Positions 39,740 to 47,213 of a stretch of 64,000 nucleotides of DNA are shown piece after piece; position 1 is the first letter of the stretch, and each line of letters starts with the position of its first letter. Position numbers and translations under genes: made by a program. The notes beneath the pieces were generated by a model, which was given only the letters and a program-made list of their open reading frames with translations, searched no databases and was not told where the DNA came from. The DNA is from Zoogloea sp. (GTDB lineage: Bacteria > Pseudomonadota > Gammaproteobacteria > Burkholderiales > Rhodocyclaceae). The stretch lies in NCBI RefSeq assembly GCF_028689785.1, contig NZ_JAQVCN010000005.1, forward strand, positions 1 through 64,000, written 5' to 3'.

Positions 39740-40009
39740 ATGAAGCGCATCCTGTCCCTCATCATCCTGAGCCTGGCCGGCATCAACCTGGCCTTTGCCG
39801 CCGTCAACATCAACACCGCCACCCCGGCAGAACTGGACGGCGTGAAGGGCATCGGGCCTGCCAAGGCCCAGGCGATCGTCGATTACCGCAGCAAGAACGG
39901 CCCCTTCAAAAGCGTGGACGACCTGAAGAACATCAAGGGCTTTGGCGACAAGAACCTGGCCAAGCTGAAAGGCGAGCTGACGGTGACGGGGGGTGAAGCG
40001 AAGAAGTAG
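39740..40009 (+). CDS. ComEA-like helix-hairpin-helix DNA-binding protein
   Basis: The 89-aa protein has a signal peptide (MKRILSLIILSLAGINLAFA) and then a double helix-hairpin-helix: VNINTATPAELDGVKGIGPA, KAQAIVDYRSKNGPF and LKNIKGFGDKNLAKLKGEL. This is the ComEA pattern; such periplasmic proteins bind incoming DNA during transformation. It is much like the many short ComEA-like proteins of proteobacteria, so a competence role is plausible, not shown. Confidence 0.85.
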   Translation: MKRILSLIILSLAGINLAFAAVNINTATPAELDGVKGIGPAKAQAIVDYRSKNGPFKSVDDLKNIKGFGDKNLAKLKGELTVTGGEAKK

Positions 40010-40030
40010 AAACGGCAGACCTGCCTTGAG

Positions 40031-40060
40031 AACAGGCCCCGGCAGGACGCCGGGCCTGTT
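40031..40060. terminator. Hairpin between convergent comEA-like and aminotransferase genes
   Basis: AACAGGCC and GGCCTGTT with internal CGGC/GCCG form a strong stem (one bulge) around AGGAC in the gap between convergent genes. It lacks a long T tract, so termination efficiency is uncertain. Confidence 0.45.
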
Positions 40061-40115
40061 GAAGATACCACCGGATCACCCGCCATCGAGGCCGATAATC
40101 CGGGACAAACCCTGA

Positions 40116-41249
40116 TCAGCCGCGGATCACGGCTTCCAGCGCAGCCAGCACCAGCGCGATGTTGGCAGGGCGGCTGGAATGGCCCATCAGACCAATACGC
40201 CAGACACGGCCGGCAAGCGCCCCCAGGCCGGCACCAATCTCGATACCAAACTCGTTGAGCAGACGGCTGCGCACCTGAGCTTCATCAACCCCTTCCGGTA
40301 CCCACACGGTGTTCAGCTGGGGCAGGCGTGCATCCTCACGCACCACGAACTTGAGGCCCAAGGCCTCAAGCCCGGCACGCAGGCGCAGGTGATTGTTGTG
40401 GTGGCGCTGCCAGGCGTTCTCGAGGCCTTCCTCGGCGAGCATCACCAGGGATTCATGCAGGCCGTAGAGCGGGTTCACCGGCGCGGTGTGGTGGTAGGTC
40501 CGCTTGGCACCACTCCAGTAGCCCAGCACCAGGCTCAGATCCTGGAACCAGCTCGGGCAAGGAGACTTGCGCGCACGGATGCGTTCGACGGCAGCCGGCG
40601 AAAAACTCACCGGCGACAGGCCCGGTGTGCTCGACAGGCACTTCTGGCTGCCGGAATAGGCCGCATCGATTCCCCACTGGTCCAGCAGCACGGGCACTCC
40701 GCCCAGTGAAGTGACGCAATCCATGATCGTCAGTGCCCCGTAACGTCGGGCGATCGCCGCCAGCGTGGCCGCATCGGAGAGGGCCCCGGTGGAGGTTTCG
40801 GCATGCACGAAGGCAAACAGGGCGGCATCGGGATTGGCAACGAAGGCTTCCTCCACCTTGGCCGGGTCCACCGGTGCACCCCACGGGTCCTCGACGATCA
40901 CCGGCACGCCACCGCAGCGACGCACGTTCTCGGCCATGCGCTGACCAAACACCCCATTGATGCACACCACCACCTTGTCACCCGGGCTGACCAGGTTCAC
41001 GAAGCAGGTCTCCATGCCCACCGAGCCTGGTGCAGAAACCGGGAAAGTCAGCTCGTTGTCGGTCTGGAAGGCATAGCGGAGCAGGCTCTTGAGCTCGTCC
41101 ATCATGCCCACGAAGGCCGGATCCAGGTGACCGATGGTGGGGCGAGCCATGGCGGCCAGCACGCGCGGCGGCACATCAGACGGCCCGGGCCCCATCAGGG
41201 TACGCACGGGAGGCTGAAAGGAGGTGATACGGGGCGAATCAATTTTCAT
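40116..41249 (-). CDS. PLP-dependent aminotransferase, serine/alanine-glyoxylate type
   Basis: The 377-aa class V aminotransferase shows the AGXT/SPT pattern: LMGPGPSDVPPRVLAAM and TIGHLDPAF at the start, HAETSTGAL, MDCVTSLGGVPVLLD and the PLP-lysine segment AYSGSQKCLSSTPGLSPVSF. Likely reaction is transamination between alanine or serine and glyoxylate. The ATG at 41249 has a good AGGAG site. It is 45 bp upstream-adjacent to the SRPBCC gene on the same strand. Confidence 0.92.
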   Translation of the reverse strand: MKIDSPRITSFQPPVRTLMGPGPSDVPPRVLAAMARPTIGHLDPAFVGMMDELKSLLRYAFQTDNELTFPVSAPGSVGMETCFVNLVSPGDKVVVCINGVFGQRMAENVRRCGGVPVIVEDPWGAPVDPAKVEEAFVANPDAALFAFVHAETSTGALSDAATLAAIARRYGALTIMDCVTSLGGVPVLLDQWGIDAAYSGSQKCLSSTPGLSPVSFSPAAVERIRARKSPCPSWFQDLSLVLGYWSGAKRTYHHTAPVNPLYGLHESLVMLAEEGLENAWQRHHNNHLRLRAGLEALGLKFVVREDARLPQLNTVWVPEGVDEAQVRSRLLNEFGIEIGAGLGALAGRVWRIGLMGHSSRPANIALVLAALEAVIRG

Positions 41250-41293
41250 GGTGTCTCCTGATGTCATTCTGGTGTGTCGGGCTACAGGCCCCC

Positions 41294-41767
41294 TCACTGG
41301 GGCCGGCCATTGGCAGCGATCAGACGGATGATGCGAACAGTGTCCAGGTCGGACTCCCGGTAGGCAGCCTTCACGTACTCGGACACCTGCACCCCCTCCG
41401 CTGCCCCCAAGCCCTCAGGCAAGGTGGTTTCATAGGTGAAGCGCAGATAAAGGTGATCGGCGGCGGGCTGATCGAAGCGGATGGTCAGACGCCCGCCGGC
41501 ATGTTCGGCCGTCGCTGCCGACTCGAAGCAGACCCACTCGAGATGCCGGAAGGTGACCGTATCACGCACGCTGGCCTGACCGAAGTGCAGCTCGCGCTCC
41601 ACCCGCTCTGCCTCGCGGGACAGAATTGTGCAGCGCTCAAGCCCGGGTAGAAAAACAGTGGGCTCTTCCACCCGGTACATCAGGCCGTGCCAGACCTGTT
41701 CCGCACTCAAGGGTTCGATAAGCGGGTTGAGGGGGTTGTTGATCTCGATGAGGTGTTCGAAATGCAA
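41294..41767 (-). CDS. SRPBCC-fold protein, DUF1857/AtaL-like
   Basis: The 157-aa protein begins MHFEHLIEINNPLNPLIEPL and has QVWHGLMYRVEEPTVFLPGL, matching the AtaL-like (DUF1857) group of the START/SRPBCC superfamily, which bind hydrophobic ligands. No catalytic residues recognised. It lies between a transporter gene and an aminotransferase, all on the minus strand. Confidence 0.8.
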   Translation of the reverse strand: MHFEHLIEINNPLNPLIEPLSAEQVWHGLMYRVEEPTVFLPGLERCTILSREAERVERELHFGQASVRDTVTFRHLEWVCFESAATAEHAGGRLTIRFDQPAADHLYLRFTYETTLPEGLGAAEGVQVSEYVKAAYRESDLDTVRIIRLIAANGRPQ

Positions 41768-41795
41768 GGGCGGCTCCCAAAGTGAACCTGGCAGT

Positions 41796-42701
41796 CTAGC
41801 CTTTCTTGAAACCGGTCGTCAGCCAGATGCCGGTCAGAATTAACGCAATTCCGAAAAAATGGTAGGCCCTGGGCACTTCCCCGAGGAAGAGCGTGGCCAG
41901 GATAGTGCTGAAGGCCGGCATCAGATGGATGAACAGGCCTGCCCGGGAAGCCCCCACTTCACCGACTGCCCGATTGTAGAAAACATAGCCCAGAAAGGCC
42001 GGAAAGATCCCGGTGTACGCCACACCAGCAAGGGCCGAGGGCGTCAGCTGCAAGTGTGCACCGGACGCCAGCTCCCACCACGCCAGCGGCGCCAGCACCA
42101 TCAGACCGATCACCGTCAGGGTTGCCAACAGGGCCATGGGGTGCAGACCGGCAGGCCGCCAGCGCAGACCCAGAGTGTAAAGCGCCCAGGAAAGCACCGC
42201 TGCCAGCATCCAAAGATCACCGACATTGAGGCTCAGGCCCGCCAGCACCGCCAGATCACCGCGGCTGACGATGGCCATCACTCCAACGAAAGATACCCCC
42301 ACGCCGATGGACTCCACCAGCGTGGCCCGATGCCCCAAGCACCAGGATATGGCGATGATGGCGATGGGGATGAAGGAGTTGAGCAACGCCGCATTGGTTG
42401 CGGTGGTATGCACCAGTGCCACGTACGCCAGGGTGTTGTATGCACCAACCCCCAGCACCCCGAGCACTGCCAGAACGCCCCACTGCTTATGGGTCATGTT
42501 CCGCAAAGCCTTGAGATGGGGCCAGGCGAAAGGCAGGGTCAATAGAAGGGCAAGGCTCCAGCGCGCAAAAGCGAGGCTCATCGGAGGGACTGCGTCTCGC
42601 AGGCCACGTCCCACCACCATGTTGCCCGACCAGAACAGAACGGTCAGCGTCAGCAGCAGGTAGGGATGAAGCAGGGCTCGAGGCAAACGATGCGCGGACA
42701 T
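41796..42701 (-). CDS. EamA/DMT family transporter
   Basis: The 301-aa protein has about ten hydrophobic helices and the EamA repeats (LTVLFWSGNMVVGRGLRDAV, PMSLAFARWSLALLL, GVAYTGIFPAFLGYVFYNRA, EVPRAYHFFGIALILTGIWL). Substrate unknown. The ATG at 42701 gives a normal N-terminus; the upstream extension is Pro/Ser-rich and not conserved in look. It is the last minus-strand gene before the candidate origin and its coding strand is G-rich. Confidence 0.88.
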   Translation of the reverse strand: MSAHRLPRALLHPYLLLTLTVLFWSGNMVVGRGLRDAVPPMSLAFARWSLALLLTLPFAWPHLKALRNMTHKQWGVLAVLGVLGVGAYNTLAYVALVHTTATNAALLNSFIPIAIIAISWCLGHRATLVESIGVGVSFVGVMAIVSRGDLAVLAGLSLNVGDLWMLAAVLSWALYTLGLRWRPAGLHPMALLATLTVIGLMVLAPLAWWELASGAHLQLTPSALAGVAYTGIFPAFLGYVFYNRAVGEVGASRAGLFIHLMPAFSTILATLFLGEVPRAYHFFGIALILTGIWLTTGFKKG

Positions 42702-42780
42702 GGAGGACTGCCTTGGGCGGGATGGCCCCGGATTATGGGGGAGGTTCTGCAAGCCTGCGCTTGGGATCAACCCGTATGAG

Positions 42781-43412
42781 CGGCCTGGGAAGGGCGCTAA
42801 AAGTTGTTCAGGGTTTGTTCTTGTATTTTTCTTTATATATATAAGTTCATGTTAACTGTGTACCCGCATTTTCTGTGGATAAGTATATATTTCCTTTTTA
42901 AAACAGTATTTTGATTTCTGTAGAAAGCTCTGGAAAAGGGGGCTGGGAAGAGTTGGACGGTTTGGGGACGATTCCTGGAGTCCCGGCTGGAAGTCTGTTT
43001 GTCCACATTTTCTCCGGCGCTTTCCCCGGGTACTTGTACACAGCGCCCGGGTCGGTGAAGGGATGTTCACGGATCTGCCAGGGTCGGGGTTGCAACTGTC
43101 GAAGGCTTTCAGAGGGGGGGCCGTTTTTCTCTTCCCCGGGGTTTCCCCCTCAAGCTGTGCTTCAAGGAGCGGGTTTCTCTGTTTTGTTTACTGTTTTTGT
43201 TTACATATAAGTACTGTTAACTATATAGCTCGGCACTTTTCTGTGGATAACAGGGCTATTCTCTTTTTTTTCATGAAGATAGCCAGTTCATAAAGCTGTC
43301 GGTGAAGGCCCGGTCAGGCTGTGTGGTGATTGTTGAGCAAATTTGCCCTCGATTCGACCAACGGCTTTGTGCACAATTTGCCCGACCTTTCTACCCCAAC
43401 TTATCCCCAATT
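42781..43412. other. Candidate chromosomal replication origin (oriC)
   Basis: This roughly 630-bp gap contains no convincing gene. Two AT-rich blocks (42815-42915 and 43185-43290) flank a GC-richer middle. Perfect DnaA boxes TGTGGATAA lie at 42874-42882 and 43242-43250; weaker ones are TTGTCCACA (42999-43007), TTGTACACA (43034-43042), TTGTGCACA (43367-43375) and TTATCCCCA (43401-43409). The flanking genes diverge, and base bias switches: on the plus strand I count 15 G and 28 C at 42061-42120 but 30 G and 9 C at 44041-44100. The dnaA gap has only one box. Confidence 0.7.
42839..43250. repeat. Duplicated AT-rich module ending in a DnaA box
   Basis: Two copies of one pattern occur 366 bp apart in the same orientation: ATATAAGT, a 2-3 base gap, TGTTAACT, then about 16-19 bases, and TTTTCTGTGGATAA. 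Copy one runs 42839-42882 and copy two 43205-43250. The order and near-equal spacing of three elements argue for a functional unit, with TATA-rich DNA as an unwinding element and a DnaA box beside it. Confidence 0.75.
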
Positions 43413-44579
43413 TTGACCAGCGAACTCCAGCCATCCGGTCTTCCCACCGCTCCGGCACCCTGCTGGGACATCTTCTGCCCCGTTGTGGACAATTTCGGAG
43501 ACATCGGTGTCTGCTGGCGTCTGGCCCGCCAGCTGGTTGTCGAACATGGACTCGCCGTTCGTCTGTGGGTGGATGAGCTGAAAAGTGCACGTCGTCTGAT
43601 CCCAACCCTGGATCCGCAAGCAGCCTGCCAGCACGTGGACGGCGTGGAGATTCGCCACTGGGTTGAACCCCTCGTCGCGGTGCCGCCGGGTGAAGTGGTG
43701 ATTGCTGCGTTTGCCGGCAATCTGCCGGACAGCTTCCTGACGGCGATGGCCCGCTGTGTGCCGCGTCCCCGCTGGATCAACCTTGAATACCTGAGCGCCG
43801 AGTCCTGGGTTGCCGGCTGTCACGGCCTGCCTTCACCCCATCCGGCCCTGCCCCTGGTGCAGCACTTCTTCTTTCCCGGCCTGGATGGCAGTACCGGAGG
43901 GCTGTTGCGGGAGGTTGATCTGGCGGCCCGGCGCGGTCGGTTCTCGGAGGATGCCTTTCGCCGTTTCTTCGGCCTGCCGCCACGGGAGCCCGGCCAGTGC
44001 TTGGTGTCGCTGTTTTCGTATGAGAATCCGGGCCTCGGGGAGTTGTTGGGGATCTGGGCGCAGGGGATGCGGCAGGTGCTGTGTCTGGTGCCGGAAGGGA
44101 GGGTTCTTCCTGAAGTGGCAGCCTGGTTCGGGGTGAGTGGCCTGCAGCCTGGTGACCGGATCCGAAAGGGCAATCTCACTGTCACGGTTCTGCCCTTCGT
44201 CGAACAGTCCCGTTACGACGAACTCCTGTGGGCCTGCGATGTGAATTTCGTCCGTGGTGAAGATTCTTTCGTACGCGCCCAGTGGGCCGAAGCGCCTTTT
44301 GTGTGGCACATCTATGCGCAGCAGGACGACGCACATCTTGAAAAGCTGGATGCGTTCATGGCGCACTATCTGGCGGGGGTGAGCCCCTCCGTGGCCTGCG
44401 CCGTGGAGGACTTTTGGCGTGCTTGGAATGGTGGCGAAGGTGTGGGTGCCTGCTGGCCTGCTTTCGAAGCGGCTCTGCCGGCGTTGGCGCGTCATGCGTC
44501 GACGTGGTCGGTACAGTTGCAGGCCGCCGGTGACCTTGCCGGGAATCTGGTGCGATTTTGTAAAGTTGAGATAGAATAA
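43413..44579 (+). CDS. earP: EF-P arginine rhamnosyltransferase EarP
   Basis: EarP transfers rhamnose from dTDP-rhamnose to Arg32 of EF-P. The protein has the family start WDIFCPVVDNFGDIGVCWRL and contains PRPRWINLEYLSAESWV, FSYENPGLGELL, PFVEQSRYDELLW, DVNFVRGEDSFVRAQWAEAP and WHIYAQQDDAHLEKLDAF. The frame opens at a GTG at 43302 inside the candidate origin, but the first residues look non-coding; the TTG at 43413 gives 388 aa, close to the usual length. The efp gene follows after 57 bp, the standard pairing. Its coding strand is strikingly G-rich. Confidence 0.92.
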   Translation: MTSELQPSGLPTAPAPCWDIFCPVVDNFGDIGVCWRLARQLVVEHGLAVRLWVDELKSARRLIPTLDPQAACQHVDGVEIRHWVEPLVAVPPGEVVIAAFAGNLPDSFLTAMARCVPRPRWINLEYLSAESWVAGCHGLPSPHPALPLVQHFFFPGLDGSTGGLLREVDLAARRGRFSEDAFRRFFGLPPREPGQCLVSLFSYENPGLGELLGIWAQGMRQVLCLVPEGRVLPEVAAWFGVSGLQPGDRIRKGNLTVTVLPFVEQSRYDELLWACDVNFVRGEDSFVRAQWAEAPFVWHIYAQQDDAHLEKLDAFMAHYLAGVSPSVACAVEDFWRAWNGGEGVGACWPAFEAALPALARHASTWSVQLQAAGDLAGNLVRFCKVEIE

Positions 44580-44636
44580 TCAGTTACCTATTCACCGTGG
44601 CCCGTGCCGCGCAATCTTCAGCAAGCAGGAAAAAGC

Positions 44637-45197
44637 ATGAAAACCGCAATGGAACTCCGCTCCGGCAACGTGATCATGGTGGGTGCCGACCCCCTGGTGG
44701 TCCAGAAGGCCGAGTACAACAAGTCCGGTCGCAACGCCGCTGTCGTCAAGATGAAGCTCAAGAACCTGCTCACCGGTGCGCCGTCCGAGTCGGTTTACAA
44801 GGCTGACGACAAGTTCGAAATCGTGGTTCTCGATCGCAAGGAAGTGACTTATTCCTACTTTGCTGACCCGATGTACGTGTTCATGGACGCCGAGTACGAG
44901 CAGTACGAGGTCGAAGCCGAGAACATGACCGACGCGCTCAAGTACCTGATCGACGGCATGCCTTGCGAAGTGGTGTTCTACAACGGCAAGGCCATTTCCG
45001 TGGATCTGCCGACCACCGTGATCCGTGAAGTTGAATACACCGAACCCGCCGTCAAGGGCGATACCTCTGGCAAGGTTCTGAAGCCGGCCCGCATTGCGCC
45101 GAGCGGCTTCGAGCTGTCTGTTCCGGCTTTCGTTGAAATCGGCGACAAGATCGAGATCGATACGCGTACCGACGAGTATCGCAACCGGGTCAAGTAA
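44637..45197 (+). CDS. efp: Elongation factor P (Arg32 type)
   Basis: EF-P relieves ribosome stalling at polyproline stretches. The 186-aa protein begins [16 protein letters not shown] and carries Arg at position 32 ([11 protein letters not shown]) instead of the lysine found in E. coli, the target of EarP encoded next door. The C-terminal OB domain ends in [17 protein letters not shown]. An AGGA site precedes the ATG at 44637; an upstream start is less likely. Confidence 0.97.
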   Translation: MKTAMELRSGNVIMVGADPLVVQKAEYNKSGRNAAVVKMKLKNLLTGAPSESVYKADDKFEIVVLDRKEVTYSYFADPMYVFMDAEYEQYEVEAENMTDALKYLIDGMPCEVVFYNGKAISVDLPTTVIREVEYTEPAVKGDTSGKVLKPARIAPSGFELSVPAFVEIGDKIEIDTRTDEYRNRVK

Positions 45198-45362
45198 GCC
45201 GTCCCCAAAAGACAAGCAAGGTCTTCCGGGGCCTTGTGGCCTTTTGTTGCGGTCGTCATCCTTTTGCAGTCTGCGGCGTTGTATGCAGCATGTCTGCCCA
45301 GGCGGACGGAGTTTCCCCAAGGTTCAACCCCTTTTGATAACCACCCAGTTGGAGAGTCATTC

Positions 45363-45755
45363 ATGAATACCCGTTCCCTCGCCCTCGCCGCCCTCATCGC
45401 CCTTGGCCTGGCTGCCTGTTCCAAGAAGGAAGAAGCACCTGCTCCGGCGCCCGCGCCCGTTGTTGATGCTGCCAAGGAAGCTGCCGATAAGGCTGAAGAG
45501 GCTGCCAAGCAGGCTGCTGAAGCCACCAAGGACGCTGCTGGCGCTGCGAAGGAAGCGGGCAAGGAAGCCGTTGAGGCTACCAAGGAAGCTGGCAAGGAAG
45601 CTGTTGAAGCCACCAAGGATGCGGCCAAGGATGCCGTTTCCGCCGCCAAGGAAGCAGCTGGCGCTGCCAAGGAAGCCGGTAAGGAAGCCGTTGCTGCCAC
45701 CGCCGATGCGGCCAAGGATGCGGCTGACAAGGCCAAGGCTGCTGTCGGCAAGTAA
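45363..45755 (+). CDS. Alanine/lysine-rich repeat lipoprotein
   Basis: The 130-aa protein has a lipoprotein signal (MNTRSLALAALIALGLAAC) followed by a Pro-rich spacer (APAPAPAP) and then a long, nearly uninterrupted amphipathic helix built from short Ala/Lys/Glu repeats such as AAKEAGKEAVEATK and DAAKDA. This resembles LEA or apolipoprotein-like helices. It is likely anchored in the outer or inner membrane facing the periplasm. Function unknown; a stress or envelope role is a guess. A terminator follows. Confidence 0.8.
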   Translation: MNTRSLALAALIALGLAACSKKEEAPAPAPAPVVDAAKEAADKAEEAAKQAAEATKDAAGAAKEAGKEAVEATKEAGKEAVEATKDAAKDAVSAAKEAAGAAKEAGKEAVAATADAAKDAADKAKAAVGK

Positions 45756-45778
45756 TTCCCCGTCAGCCGTTTTTCCCG

Positions 45779-45802
45779 AACCGGGCCCTGCGCCCGGTTT
45801 TT
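45779..45802 (+). terminator. Intrinsic terminator after the repeat lipoprotein
   Basis: AACCGGGC (45779-45786) pairs with GCCCGGTT (45792-45799) with a five-base loop and ends in TTTTT. Good form for a rho-independent terminator, 24 bp after the stop. Confidence 0.8.
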
Positions 45803-45825
45803 CGTTGACCCCCCGGGTTTCTGTC

Positions 45826-46371
45826 ATGGCTCTCAAATCCACCATATTCCGTGCTTCCCTTTCCATTTCCGATCTGGATCGGGGTTACTTTTCCGAGCAC
45901 AGCCTGACCATCGCCCGCCATCCGTCTGAGACCGATGAGCGCATGATGGTCCGCGTGCTGGCCTTTGCGCTGCATGCGACGGAGCACCTGGAGTTCGGTC
46001 GCGGAATTTCCAGCGATGATGAGCCGGCCCTGTGGAACAAGGACGACACCGGGCGCATCCTGCAGTGGATCGAGGTGGGTTTGCCTGACGAACGTCTGTT
46101 GCGCCGAGCTGCCGGGCGGGCAGATGAGGTGGTTGTGCTGGCTTATGGCGGGCGAGTTGTGGATATCTGGTGGCAGAAGGATGCTGCCACCCTGGGCAAG
46201 CTGAACAACTTGCGGGTATTGGCCGTGGCCCAGGAGGATTCCCGGGCCCTGGCTGCCCTGGCCGAGCGTTCCATGACTCTCAGCTGCACCATCCAGGATG
46301 GGCAGATCTGGTTCTCGGCCGGTGAGACGACCCTCAGTCTGCAGCTCCAGCCAGTTCATCCCGCACTCTGA
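45826..46371 (+). CDS. YaeQ family protein
   Basis: The 181-aa protein begins MALKSTIFRASLSISDLDRG with YFSEHSLTIARHPSETDERM, the hallmark of YaeQ, whose fold is related to PD-(D/E)xK nucleases. Features seen in the family include DEPALWNKDDTG and WWQKDAATLGKL. Its role is not settled (an old link to RfaH suppression is not firmly established). Length and start are typical. Confidence 0.93.
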   Translation: MALKSTIFRASLSISDLDRGYFSEHSLTIARHPSETDERMMVRVLAFALHATEHLEFGRGISSDDEPALWNKDDTGRILQWIEVGLPDERLLRRAAGRADEVVVLAYGGRVVDIWWQKDAATLGKLNNLRVLAVAQEDSRALAALAERSMTLSCTIQDGQIWFSAGETTLSLQLQPVHPAL

Positions 46372-46481
46372 CGGGATAACTGCGCCGATTCATGACATGA
46401 GGCTTGAAGAGTGGCGAATAATGCGCTCTCCGGCCAGACCCTCAGTTGCCGGGCCTATTGATCCCATAGAGGAGAGTCCGC

Positions 46482-47198
46482 ATGTCATCGTTGCTCCAAT
46501 CCGAGTCCCTGACGGGTGTCAGCCGTCGTCAGTTTATTGGCACATCCATTGGTATCCTGAGCGCCACGGCGCTAGGGGTCTTGGCCCGGCCGGTCCAGGC
46601 TGCCAGCCCCATCCTGCTTCCTGCTCTGCCCTGGGCCGACTCCGCCTTGGCGCCGGTAATCTCGGCCAACACCATCGGCTTTCACTACGGCAAGCACCAC
46701 AAGGGTTATGTGGATAACCTGAACCGCCTGCTAGCAGGGTCGGATCTGGCTGATCTTTCCCTTGAGAAGATCGTTGCTGCCACGGCCGGCAAGGCCGACA
46801 AGACGGCCATCTTCAACAATGCGGCGCAGATCTGGAATCACAGCTTCTACTGGAACAGTCTGCGGCCGAATGGTGGTGGTGAACCGCCAGCGGCGTTGAA
46901 GAAACGGATCGAAGCTTCCTTCGGAAGCGTGGACGCCTTGAAGAAGGAGCTGGCAACTGCGGCGACATCCCAATTCGGTAGTGGTTGGGCCTGGCTGGTT
47001 GCCGACGGCGACAAGCTCAAGGTGATCAGGACCGCCAATGCCGATCTGCCCCAGACGGTCGGCCTCAAGCCGCTGCTGACCATTGATGTGTGGGAGCACG
47101 CCTACTATCTGGATTACCAGAACCGGCGTGCCGACTATGTCAATGCGCTGATCGACAAGCTCCTCAACTGGGAGTTTGCCCAGCAAAACCTGGGCTGA
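46482..47198 (+). CDS. Superoxide dismutase (Fe/Mn), probable Tat-exported
   Basis: The 238-aa protein is an Fe/Mn superoxide dismutase: metal ligands lie in [17 protein letters not shown] and [19 protein letters not shown]. It has an N-terminal extension with a twin-arginine motif ([11 protein letters not shown]) and a hydrophobic stretch, then cleavage near VQAAS, so it is likely exported to the periplasm. Most SodB proteins are cytoplasmic, which makes this unusual. Its coding strand is plus, convergent with the LplT-PlsC gene, 15 bp apart. Confidence 0.93.
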   Translation: MSSLLQSESLTGVSRRQFIGTSIGILSATALGVLARPVQAASPILLPALPWADSALAPVISANTIGFHYGKHHKGYVDNLNRLLAGSDLADLSLEKIVAATAGKADKTAIFNNAAQIWNHSFYWNSLRPNGGGEPPAALKKRIEASFGSVDALKKELATAATSQFGSGWAWLVADGDKLKVIRTANADLPQTVGLKPLLTIDVWEHAYYLDYQNRRADYVNALIDKLLNWEFAQQNLG

Positions 47199-47213
47199 TT
47201 GTGCTGGGCCTGC

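Noticed and set aside
42852-43293. Short open frames within the origin candidate (on both strands)
   Set aside because: They have no domain, no ribosome sites and coincide with the repeat modules and DnaA boxes.
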